NCBI RefSeq assembly: GCF_007655135.1
Contig: NW_022204091.1
Coordinates: 60,711-124,710, forward strand
Length of the DNA stretch: 64,000 nt
Source: Punica granatum
Lineage: Eukaryota; Streptophyta; Magnoliopsida; Myrtales; Lythraceae
Direction: 5' to 3'
Shown here piece after piece: positions 44,253 through 54,899 of this stretch (position 1 is the stretch's first letter; the number at the start of each line of letters is the position of its first letter). Both the position numbers and the translations under genes were made by a program. The notes beneath the pieces are model-generated. The model saw only the letters and a program-made list of their open reading frames with translations, did no database searches and had not been told where the DNA came from.

Positions 44253-47200
44253 GCTCCAATCGAATCCAAATCATGGATATAACGATTCGGATTCACTCGA
44301 AACACATCTCGGAAAGTCCCTACCCATATACTTCGGGGAAGGACTTGACGAGGATGGTCGCGTGCCCGAGATAGAAGAGAGTTTGCATCGTCTCGAAAAC
44401 CACCAACTCACTTCCGTTGAGCCAACCGAAGACATCAACGTAGGCAATGCAGACGAACCACGCACCCTTAGAATCGGAATAGGACTCGACTCTGCACAGA
44501 GGACCCGAATGATCGACTTCTTGACAGAGTACCAGGAGGTCTTCGCTTGGTCCTACGCCGATATGCCAGGCCTAGACCCCTCAATCGTAAAGCATTTCCT
44601 CCCACTCGATACTGAAAGATTCCCACCCAAACGCCAACACTTGCGACGTCAAAGAGCTGACCTTCTCTTACGCATTAAGGAAGAAGTCATCAAGCAAGTA
44701 GACGCGGGATTCCTGGAGGTATGCAATTACTCTGAATGGGTAGCGAACATTGTTCCAGTGGAAAAGAAAAATGGGAAAGTCAGAGTCTGCATCGACTACC
44801 GAGATCTCAATAGGGCTAGCCCAAAGGATAATTTTCCGCTGCCACACATCGATGTCTTGGTGGACAATACAGCACGCCACTCACAATTCTCCTTCATGGA
44901 CGGTTTCTCTGGATACAATCAGATTCAGATGGCCGAAGAAGACAAAGTCAAGACCACATTCATCACGATGTGGGGTACATTTTGCTACAAGGTCATGCCT
45001 TTCGGTCTCAAAAATGCCGGGGCAACCTATCAACGAGCAATGGTCACTCTCTTTCATGACATGATGCATAAAGAGATCGAGGTCTATGTAGACGACATGA
45101 TCGCGAAGTCCAAAGAAGGAGAAGATCATTTGGTTAACCTCAAACGATTGTTCGACCGCCTCAAGAAATACAAACTCCGACTTAACCCAACAAAATGCAC
45201 ATTTGGCGTCAAGTCAGGGAAATTGTTAGGGTTTATAGTCAGTGAGGAAGGCATCAAGGTCGACCCTGACAAAGTTAAAGCGATCATGGAATTGCCCCCT
45301 CCATCGACAGTGCGCGAAGTGAGGAGCTTCTTAGGACGGCTGAATTACATCGCGCGTTTCATCGCAAATTTGACAGACAAGTGCCAACCACTCTTCCGTT
45401 TGCTTCGCAAGAATGCAGCGGTCGAATGGGATGATGAGTGTCAGAAAGCTTTTGATACCATCAAGGCATATTTAAGTCAGCCGCCGGTGTTAGTTCCACC
45501 TTCACCTGATCGTCCTCTCATTTTGTACTTGACGGTGCGCCGACAATCCATCGGATGCATGTTAGGACAAAAGGACGAGTCCTCTCACGCAGAGCGAGCC
45601 ATTTATTATTTGAGCAAAAAGTTCACTGAAGGGGAGTCCAACTACCCTGAGATAGAGAAAATGTGTTGCGCACTTGTGTGGGTCATGCAGAGACTCCGGC
45701 AATACACTCTCTACCATACTGTTCGCCTGCTGTCGAAGACAGATCCTTTGAAATATCTGCTTAGTACTCCGTCCTCCATGAGGAACATAGCAAAATGGCG
45801 TTGCCAACTGACGGAGTACGACATCGAATATGTGTCGCGCACATCAGTCAAGGGCCAAGCGATAGCAGATCATTTAGCAGAATTCCCGATTGTCGATGAC
45901 ACACCGATCGACTCTGATTTCCCCGACGAAAAAATCCTCCAAATGAGTGGTGAGGAGGAAACCACCAGATGGAAGATGTACTTCGATGGTGCAGTTAATT
46001 CCACCGGATCAGGGATTGGCGCAGTGCTGATATCCCCGGAAGGGCGCCATTTTCCTGTTGCAGCGAAGATTGATTTCCCCTGCACCAACAACATAGCCGA
46101 ATATGAGGCATGTATCCTCGGCTTGCAGGCGGCAATCGACCTCAAAGTCAAGGAGCTTGAAGTGTTTGGAGATTCCATGCTCACAATCTTTCAGACACTC
46201 AAACAATGGAAGACGAAAGATCCAAAACTGGTGCCATATCATGAGTACCTTGAAGACTTGACAGAAAACTTCAAGGACATCTCATTTACATACACACCAC
46301 GCATGAAGAACCAGTTCGCTGATGCACTCGCAACACTCGCTTCCATGGTTAGCATTACAAAAGAGAATCTCATCGAGCCCCTCGAATTTGAGATTGCTCA
46401 GGGTCCTGCCCATTGCGATGTAATCGACGCTATCGACGGCAAGCCGTGGTACGCAGACATTAAACACTTGCTACAAACGGGTCAGTTCCCAGCATTCACC
46501 GATCGACATGACCGGAGGACTCTTCGGCGCATTGCAGCAAATTTCTTCCTGAGCGGTGAAATCCTTTACCGCCGTTCTTTCGATGCCACACTGCTTCGGT
46601 GTGTTGATGAGAATGAGGCACAACGCCTCATGGAAGAAGTGCACGAGGGAAATTGCGGACCTCATATGAACGGGCTCATGCTAGCAAAGAAGCTCATGCG
46701 ACTTGGGTACTTCTGGTCCACCATGGAGACTGACTGCGTCAAACATGTCAGGCACTGTCACTTGTGTCAAGTTTACGCAAATCAGATCAGAGCACCACCC
46801 AATGAGCTGCATCCAATGGCTGCTCCGTGGCCCTTTTCAATGTGGGGCATGGACGTGATTGGTCCTATTAACCCCAAAGCATCCAATGGGCACTTGTACA
46901 TATTGGTAGCTATCGACTACTTCACCAAATGGATCGAAGCTATCACTCTTGCATCAGTCACTGCAAAGACCGTGGCACGCTTCCTCAGACGTGACATCAT
47001 TGCACGTTACGGGGTCCCTGCGACACTTGTCACAGACAACGCCAAGAATTTGAACAATAAGCTCATCGATGAGCTCTGTGCACAGTTCAAGATTCTACAC
47101 CGCAACTCCTCTCCGTATCGTCCACAAATGAACGGTGCAGTAGAGGCAGCAAACAAGAACATAAAGAAGATCATCGAAAAGATGACAGTTAATTACAGAG

Positions 47201-47694
47201 ACTGGCACGAGATGCTCCCATTCGCACTCTTGGCGTATCGGACTTCTATCCGCTCGTCCACTGGATCAACCCCATACTCTTTGGTCTACGGCATGGAAGC
47301 AGTTCTTCCAATCGAAGTAGAGATTCCCTCTATGAGGATCCTTGCCGAGTCCAAGCTCAAGGAAGCAGAGTGGGCAAAGCAACGCTACGAACAGCTCAAT
47401 CTCATTGATGAGAAGCGGCTAACAGCACTTTGCCACGGTCAGTGCTATCAGCAAAGAATGGCCCGAGCTTTTAACAAGAAAGTTCGTCCCCGCGAGTTCA
47501 GCCCCGGCGACCTCGTCCTGCGAAAGGTTCTGCATATTGCCCCTGATTCCAGGGGCAAATTCGCTTACAAATACGACGGTCCCTTCATTGTTAAAGAAGT
47601 CTTTGACGGTGGGGCAATCATTCTCAATGATATGGATGGGAACGAGAATGCTCTTCCGGTCAATGCTGATACACTCAAGAAATACTATCCATGA
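44253..47694 (+). CDS. pol: Pol of element E: RT, RNase H, second RNase H, integrase
   Basis: This is the open frame from the intron acceptor; a lone ATG at 44245 lies inside the intron. Residue numbers count from that ATG. Reverse transcriptase is at about 135-330, with VRVCIDYRDLNRASPKD, MPFGLKNAGATYQR and catalytic YVDD at 45085-45096. The first RNase H (about 390-545) has YLTVRRQSIGCML where the catalytic Asp is expected, so it looks inactive. A second, archaeal-type RNase H (about 575-700) has intact YFDGAV, EYEACILGL, GDSML and FADALA. Integrase has its HHCC zinc finger ending CHLC (about residue 848) and a D-D-E core in GMDVIGP (869), VTDNAKN (about 930) and GAVEAANKN (about 966). The dual RNase H is characteristic of the Tat lineage. 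No stop or frameshift was seen. Confidence 0.96.
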
Positions 47695-47869
47695 TAGTGT
47701 TTCTCTCATTCCACGTGGATGTTTTCCTCAAATGCACATTTACATTTCTTTACTTTCTTCGCATGTACAATCTCCCAGCATTTTCATTTCCGCTTATTAA
47801 TACACTCCCCGCTTCTGCCTTTTTCCCTTTCTCTGAACTTGTCCTGAGAGAAAAATAGTAAATCTCCCG

Positions 47870-48143
47870 CTAGGTTGAAAACCTCTTTGAGGCGGCCTAG
47901 GCAAAAATTAGGGAATGAGGGGCACGGTTTAAAATCCCGAAAAAGGGGAATCGTGGCAAAAGGAGAGTACAAAGCGAAATCCTCGCTAGAGTGAAAACCC
48001 GAAAAGGCGCTCTAGGCAAAAGTTAGAGGAACCGAGAGGTATGACCAAATCCAATTGGGACGGTCATAGCAAAAGGTGAGCTCTAAATGAGAAAAGAGTC
48101 TAAAAGAATACCCCGCTAGGTCGTCACGCATCTTGCGACCTAG
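47870..48143 (+). other. GCAAAAG hairpin array in element E (five stem-loops)
   Basis: Stem-loops in order: CTAGGTTG/CGGCCTAG (47870-47900, inner CCTC-TTT-GAGG), CACGGTT/AATCGTG (47923-47955), CTAGAGTG/CGCTCTAG (47986-48015), TATGACC/GGTCATA (48040-48068), CTAGGTCG/CGACCTAG (48116-48143). Each 3' arm is followed at once by GGCAAAA or GCAAAAG, then TTAG or GGAGAG/GGTGAG. Two types alternate. Stem sequences differ but pairing is kept, with G-T wobble. Confidence 0.8.
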
Positions 48144-48799
48144 GCAAAAGTTAGGGGCCTTCGGCAGCTCGACTATGAAGTAACAACTACACTCAGTGTG
48201 AAGCGACAACAAGTAGTAGTTTGGCAGTCTCCGATGCAAGCAAACTCTCTTTGACTCTCACAGCACAAGACACGTTTCGACATGCAGTCGAATCGTCGTA
48301 TCCTTGATATGGAGGATCCCAAAATCCCTCCATTTTCCTTAATGCAAATTCTACGGGTCAAGCCCATTCTGTAAATATAAGCCTTTTGTCGAGTCACAAT
48401 CTAGTGGGAGACGACCACCCCTTTAAATGGTCATCATGTTCAAATCCCCAAAGCATTATTATTCAGACTTCTTGATACATCTTCATTATGGCTATAGAGT
48501 AGGATTGACAACCACTATTAGCCCTTTTGATTCTAGTTGCAGGAAGCAGGATTTGAACCCCGAAAAGAGTTTCTTTTTGACGAATGCATGTCTGTCTTAT
48601 GCCAAAGGCTACAGTCTAAATCCGAAGAGAGACCTTCAGGACAACACTCCAGGCACTCAGTTACATCGCAATCAGTTGGCGAGCAATGAAACGTCCCACC
48701 ACAGCATTGATTGCGACATGGACGAAATCAACGAGGGAAGGAACACAATGATTCCTTCCACACCTCACACCACTCCCCAGTGTTTGCATTTACTTCTCA

Positions 48800-49247
48800 C
48801 ACATTTATTTCTGCAATGCACTTTCATTAGCGTGCACCCTCTCAGGACTGCAGTGCACATTTATTTCCGCAATGCACTTTCATTAGCGTGCACCCTCTCA
48901 GGACCGCAGTGCACATTTATTTCCGCAATGCACTTTCATTAGCGTGCACCCTCTCAGGACTGCAGTGCACATTTATTTCCGCAATGCACTTTCATTAGCG
49001 TGCACCCTCTCAGGACCGCAGTGCACATTTATTTCCGCAATGCATTTTCATTAGCGTGCACCCTCTCAGGACTGCAGTGCACATTTATTTCCGCAATGCA
49101 TTTTCATTAGCGTGCACCCTCTCAGGACTGCAGTGCACATTTATTTCCGCAATGCACTTTCATTAGCGTGCACCCTCTCAGGACTGCAGTGCACATTTAT
49201 TTCCGCAATGCAGTTTCATTAGCGTGCACCCTCTCAGGACGCAGTGC
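48800..49247 (+). repeat. 56-bp tandem repeat, 8 copies
   Basis: The unit runs CACATTTATTTCCGCAATGC ... TTCATTAGCGTGCACCCTC ... GGACYGCAGTG. Period is exactly 56 bp at 48856, 48912, 48968 and so on to 49192; the last unit has a 1-bp deletion. Copies differ at a few positions only (ACTGC/ACCGC, GCAC/GCAT). Each unit contains GTGCAC words that can pair with each other. Confidence 0.93.
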
Positions 49248-49265
49248 ACATTCGCAACATGCGGC

Positions 49266-49505
49266 ACCCTTCGGGTCAGTCCCGACTACTTTCCTGCATT
49301 TCAGTCCCCTTCGGGTCAGTCCCGACTACTTTTCCTGCATTGGGGTCAGTCCCCTTCGGGTCAGTCCCGACTACTTTTCCTGCATTGGGGTCAGTCCCCT
49401 TCGGGTCAGTCCCGATTACTTTTCGTGCATATTGCAAACCCTTCGGGTCAGTCCCGATTACTTTTCTTGCATTGGGGTCAATCCCCGTCGGGTCAGTCCC
49501 GACTT
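49266..49505 (+). repeat. ~45-bp tandem repeat, about 6 copies, made of UCAGU-loop hairpins
   Basis: The unit is CTTCGGGTCAGTCCCGACTA followed by CTTTTCCTGCATTGGGGTCA and GTCCC. It alternates the hairpins CGGG-TCAGT-CCCG and GGGG-TCAGT-CCCC. The loop is constant (one TCAAT variant near 49480) while the stem alternates. Confidence 0.85.
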
Positions 49506-49704
49506 TAATTGCCTGTTTCAGCTTTGTTCCGAACTCTACATGTTATTGTGCACATCTCACCATATTCCCTCTTATTAGGTACAACATCCTACATATCCAA
49601 AACAAAAAGGAGAGGGCCATATAGGAAATTCCATTTTGATCATTGCTATCAAACTGGGGTGCTTTTGAAATCTTTGATTGCATCCTCTACTCGAGCAAGC
49701 AGTC

Positions 49705-49718
49705 AAAGAGGGGCAAGC
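49705..49718 (+). promoter_or_regulatory. Polypurine tract of element E
   Basis: AAAGAGGGGCAAGC lies directly before the 3' LTR; the same sequence precedes D's 3' LTR. It would prime plus-strand synthesis. Confidence 0.88.
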
Positions 49719-52700
49719 TGTCAGCACCCCATTTTGGCTCACCATTCCAAACAATGATATTAGCAATGACCCAAGCCACGACTTGAGCAGAATACAGAAA
49801 ACGGCTCGGCAGAGCAAGAAATCACTATTCATCCTCAAGTTGGCAAAATTGAGCAAATGGCCCATGGACATGACAGAAGGACTCTAGGGGTCACCAAAGG
49901 GGAACAGAGCGACCAAAGAACTCAACAATGTCCAAAACCGGCGTTTTCAGTGTATTACACGGACGGCACTATTTTCCGATAGTTCGCTCGGTCATCGGAA
50001 GATAGTGAATATTGGACTCCAAAAATCCACACCAGTGCCAAATAGATGAAAGTGTCCCCAAAGGCATTTTGCAAATCATCTGTTCTATACAGAACAACTT
50101 TCTGTATACAGACAACTTTTCAGTGGAAGTCCAAAAATGCCGGTTTCCTGGAGAAAAGTTAATTCCAAATATCAGACGCGGCCATGCCCCATCAGCACAC
50201 AGAGTAGGAACAACGCTTCAGATTGTCTTTTGGAAGTCACACAGACACTTCAAATGACTTCCGAACGGCAAAACAAGCATACCCCTCTTCAGAAGAGCAT
50301 AGCCGGAGAAGGGTCTGATGGAATTACGGCAAACGAAGTTCATACTGCATTGCCCAGAAAACTCTAGCAGACATTCACAATTGGGCAAAACAGACAGCAA
50401 AACCCTTCGCGGTTTCCCGAGTAACCTCCGAAGAGCGGAAATGACCATTTTCAGTGGAAATCCATATCCGGAGGTCCTCTTTGGGGAAATTTGACGCCGA
50501 ATGCTTACGTTACACAATGCTAGCCTTCTTAAGGCTCAATGTGGAGTCGTCGGAATAATTCACACAACTCATCTAGATCTCTCAAACAGTGCTTTAGAGG
50601 TCTCAGATACACTCTTCAAGTCCTTGGAGGTCTAATCTTGACAAACAGAGATTACAGTAATCTCCGGAGTGCCCAAGCAACTCAGAAGTCATCTTGAGAA
50701 AACCAGTCTCGGCCTCCTAGGACGTCTCCGGCCCCACGTTAGCATTACCGGCTTAAGGGATGATTGTTCACGTGGTTTGACAACTTATGCCAAAATGACC
50801 AACATGAGATGCAGACACGGGATATGCTGTCAGAAGCGGACAACTTCGCCCCGATCACTTGCAATGGGCAAAATCGGCTCCCGAGCCCCACACACATCCG
50901 GGACATTTCTCAATAGAAAATGTCAATCTTGGGCTCATTAACTCCGTTTTCACGCGTATACCGACAATTCGACGTTCAATTCGAACCACGAACTTCGAAT
51001 ACGCGACCAATCGAGACCCGAGTCTTTTCCCGGTTTCTCCTCACAAGCCGTGGGACCCACGGGCTGCCCAAGGGCAACCGCCCTTTGCCCCAAACTTTTC
51101 GGCCTTTTCCCCTTTCCTCTCTTGCCCTCACCTAGCCCAAAATATCTTTGGTCTTCCAAGTCAACACTCAAGCCATTAACTCCACCTCCATTAATGCTTC
51201 TTGGCTCTTCCTCATCAAGATACTTGGATGACATTCATCCTCATCTCCATTAGGGCAACCGACCTTCATTAATGAGGCCCTTAATGGTGCTTTGTTTTGC
51301 TTAATTGCTCATTAGCTTCACATATATATTGCCTATTTGTGATTAAGCTAATCATTCATGAAGCACACCTCATCTTGCTAGTTTCTCCCTCTAGAAAATG
51401 CTCTCAACTCCTTAGGAACCAGCAGCAAGCAAAGAACTTCATGAAAATCAAGAATCAAGCCAAATAGCTTTGGAGTTTAGGTCGGGATCCATAGCGGGCA
51501 CTATTCCGACTTATATCCAAAATTCTTCAAACTTCATAGACGACATGTTTCGGACCCAAGGATTCCATTTCTGAACCCAGTTTTTTAGTTTGGAGTCGTT
51601 TGCTTATCATTTTGGATCATTTCGGGTGAAGTTGGAGCTCTCGGGTGAACAGTGCCCGTCACCAGGCGTCACCGAGCGCAGCCAGGCGTCACCGAGCGCA
51701 GCCAGCATCCGCAGCCAGGCAGCCAGGCGTCGAGCGCAGCCAGCATCCGCAGCCAGGCGTCACCCGCGCACGCCCGCGCCCGTCACCAGCGCACGCCGCG
51801 CCCGTCACCAGCGCACGCCGCGCCCGTCACCAGCACGCCCGCGCCCGTCACCCGCGCACGCCGCGCCCGTCACCAGCGCACGCCGAGCCCGTCACCCGCG
51901 CACGCCGCGCCCGTCACAGCACGCCGCGCCCGTCACCCGCGCACGCCGCGCCCGTCACGCCGCGCACGCCCGCGCCGTCACCCGCGCACGCCGCGCCCGT
52001 CACCAGCGCACGCCCGCGCCCGTCACCAGCGCACGTCCGTGCCCACTAGCTCCCGTCACCGTGCTCGACCGTGCCCGTGCACGTCCATCCTTGCACCCGA
52101 ATACCCTTTTAAGGGTTCCACCGAGTCACCCGACTCTCAAACACTTCCCCGACTCTTTCCTCGTATTCCGAGGCTAGGTAAAACACTTTCGACTTAGAGG
52201 AGTTAGGACTTTTTATATTTTTGCATGGCTATGGAGTATTATGGTGTTTTCATGCATGTTTCATTCACAAGATTTAATTTTTATGCAATTTTATGTTATA
52301 TTATACACGTACACTATCTTAGGACTTGCTACCATGTCGGAAAGGGGCTTGGATCATCATAAAGAAGACTATCCCGACCCTATTATGGCACATTAAGTCT
52401 CGGCCAATTCTCTAAAGGAGAGGGTTGAGATTTAAATTGCTCTTTTCGGGTTAAGATCGGTCTCCTTAGCCTATTCAAGTTAATTTCCGAGTTTGTTTAT
52501 CATTATTGCATGCATGAAGCCGGTGTTATGTTATCCTTTTCCTTAATTAACACGTTTGTGAATGTTTGTATGTTTGAATGAGCTAAACAAATCGTGATAA
52601 CGCCGGCTTTTGTTAAAAAAGGGTGCTATTTATCACGGTCGATGTTTGAGCATGCGAGAAATAATTAAACCACGATTAGGAAATCGTTCGTGACTCGGAT

Positions 52701-54894
52701 AGAGCCATGAGAACCTTCGGCCACCCTTCACAAGATGAAGCCGAGGGCTTCTTGGCCTTCCTTGAGTCAAGAATGAATTCCTTATCTCAAGTTTAATTTG
52801 TTGATCGGATGATGTGAAGTTTTACTTCAATGTCTTTACGATTCCCATATTAAAATATCATGTAAAGACTCTTTTAAACAAAGCATGCATGGATTCGAGT
52901 ATCGATGACTCATTCGGGTCCATTTGGTTATGAGGATAGTTTCGGTCATTAGACCAAATTATCCTCGATCCTTATGGAATCGTCTTGGTCGTCGAGTCGC
53001 GAATCGTTTTCACAATTAATGCATTCGGCACAACCCTTAAGCATTAATGCCACAAACTGGTTAATCGGGACGCTCACACGATTAAACTCACTTCACACTG
53101 ATAAAGTTTACCCGAATTGGACATTAACTGATAACTCGCGTCGACGAGTCGTCAAAGGATGTTGGTGCCCTTTTTAAACTTATCAATTTCAAAACCCGAA
53201 ACGCGCGGTCCGATGTAGCATGGACGTCTAAAAAGGGCTTTTGTGTCTCAACTTGAGTTTTCACTTGATTCCAGGTAACTCATGTCAAGATACAGAAGAT
53301 CTTTCTGGATCACTTCCGGACAGATCAACCGATTCTTTGGCTTTTTCAGGGTTCTTGCACAACCCTGGATGATCCAGGGAATCGGTCGACACCGGCTACA
53401 GGCCGAGGTGGCCCGCACTGTGATGTTTCCCCTTTTTTCTGAAAACAATTTTCAAATAAAGGGCAAAATCGTCTTTTCACAATCCAGCGACATCCTTAGG
53501 GTTAGCATAACAGAAACACTACAGTACGGGATAAGAACGGGCTACCTGTTCAGGTGCAGGTTCATCTGCATAGCCTTTTCTTATCTAACTGATGAGTTTC
53601 TGCTATCCTAACATAGACTCGGGTAACTAGAACAGTTGATCCTTGTCAGAAAACCTGTGAAATGTTGATTAACCTTTCACTCGACCTAACCAAACACTAG
53701 ATAATGGTTAGGAGGAATTCTAGATTCCAAATCTAGAGTCAAAACACGAGTTTGGTTAATTCAGTGGTAATTCAGTGTCACAATACAGAACAACTGTAAA
53801 AGCGATTCACACACCTGAGATTTGACTCTCTTTGTCAAGTTCTCAAAACAAAGCCGAATGCTGAAACATTGGCATATGTTTGATTGTTTAGCATATGGCA
53901 TTTGCTTGCAAAAACACCCCTGGGTTAATAATCTGTTAATTCACGTAAACAAGACAATAACAAACACTTTGTCTGTTATTAACCTGTTGCTTGTTATCTT
54001 TCTACACCTGTTTGCCATGCGGGTCGGGCCTGACCCCTAGGCCGAATAATATTAGGGTTCAACGCCCTAATCATCGAGCACAGGGTCCAACACCCTAATC
54101 AACACTCACAGGGTCCAACGCCCTATTCAGTGAGAGCGTTCATTGAATTTCAGTTCTTCGGTCTTTTCCCTAAACTCACGGTGAGTTAGAGTGGAATAAT
54201 AACCGAACGCGAAACGACTGGAATTCGACCCTTTTGCAATTTGTATTTATTGTTTTTGAGAGCATTGTAAGGATTCTATTTGGTGCATTTTATTCTGTAA
54301 GAATTCCAGTCGGTGAGCGAACGGTCCGAGAGTCGAATTAATCGAATCGGTCTAATGCTTGCCCAGACACAAGTGAATCCAAGATATCGCGGTTCTGGTT
54401 CACGCAGGGATTCAACCTCCATGGTTCGATGAACTGTAATGCAAGATTGTGAACCAATTCCCCGACATATAGATTTACTTCTTTCCCGGCTTCTCAACCG
54501 ACATCGTTTGGTTCATCGAATATCCGGTGTCAAAACGTGCGAGCCGAGTGCAGCTTAATTCACGCGGTAAATAATAAAACATGCAAGCCTAGCAAACCAG
54601 AGTACCGAAAGGGCGTGCGGGATATAGGCCCGCACGTAACATGAACCCCCGAACACGGATTTTCCGGTTCCGCACAGATCAATGCCTTAACAACAAACTA
54701 GGTGTTCCATACCCCTAGACCCAGGGTAACTTATCCGCCCTCGACCTTCGGGTCGTAAAATGATAAGTGGCGACTCCTTCTCTCACGCGTGTCCGACGCG
54801 CGTCCCCGCGGGAAGGTGGACGTTCCGACCAAGCCGCGCGATCCAAAAGCGCGCGATGCGGGCCCCGACGAGAGTCCACATTCGGGTCCGTACA
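49719..54894 (+). mobile_element. 3' LTR of element E, 5,176 bp
   Basis: Near-identical to 32826-38052. The main differences are the shorter GC minisatellite, an extra 21 bp near 54790, and about five substitutions (for example at 50527, 50689, 53290, 54090 and 54843). It ends GGGTCCGTACA followed by ACTCC. Confidence 0.95.
51660..52035 (+). repeat. GC-rich minisatellite in the E 3' LTR
   Basis: Counterpart of 34760-35225, about 80-90 bp shorter and with a different unit order, in LTRs that are otherwise nearly identical. Confidence 0.9.
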
Positions 54895-54899
54895 ACTCC
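54895..54899. repeat. 5-bp target-site duplication ACTCC (right) of element E
   Basis: Exact copy of 32821-32825. Confidence 0.95.

Larger units (their letters stand above)
47695..49718 (+). other. 3' untranslated region of element E
   Basis: Non-coding. It contains the GCAAAAG hairpin array, 850 bp of ordinary sequence (48144-48799, containing only an incidental 171-codon frame that runs into the tandem repeats), two tandem-repeat blocks and the polypurine tract. Confidence 0.8.
32826..54894 (+). mobile_element. Element E: complete Ogre (Ty3/gypsy, Tat lineage) retrotransposon, 22,069 bp
   Basis: Order: 5' LTR (32826-38052), primer-binding site, leader, ORF1, gag-protease, intron, RT-RNase H-second RNase H-integrase, 3' untranslated region with hairpin array and tandem repeats, polypurine tract, 3' LTR (49719-54894). 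The size, the LTRs of about 5 kb, the extra ORF before gag, the intron before RT and the primer site are the recognised hallmarks of Ogre elements. The LTRs differ by only about five substitutions plus a few indels and one minisatellite, so the insertion is recent. All reading frames are open. It sits inside the 3' LTR of D in the opposite orientation. Confidence 0.96.

Noticed and set aside
48800..49505. CRISPR-like array
   Set aside because: The repeats are directly contiguous with no unique spacers, and they lie in the 3' untranslated region of a plant retrotransposon.
32826..54894. Segmental duplication of 33-38 kb and 50-55 kb, or an endogenous virus
   Set aside because: The two copies are LTRs with TG...CA ends, a target duplication, and primer and polypurine sites. 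No envelope or movement-type gene is present.
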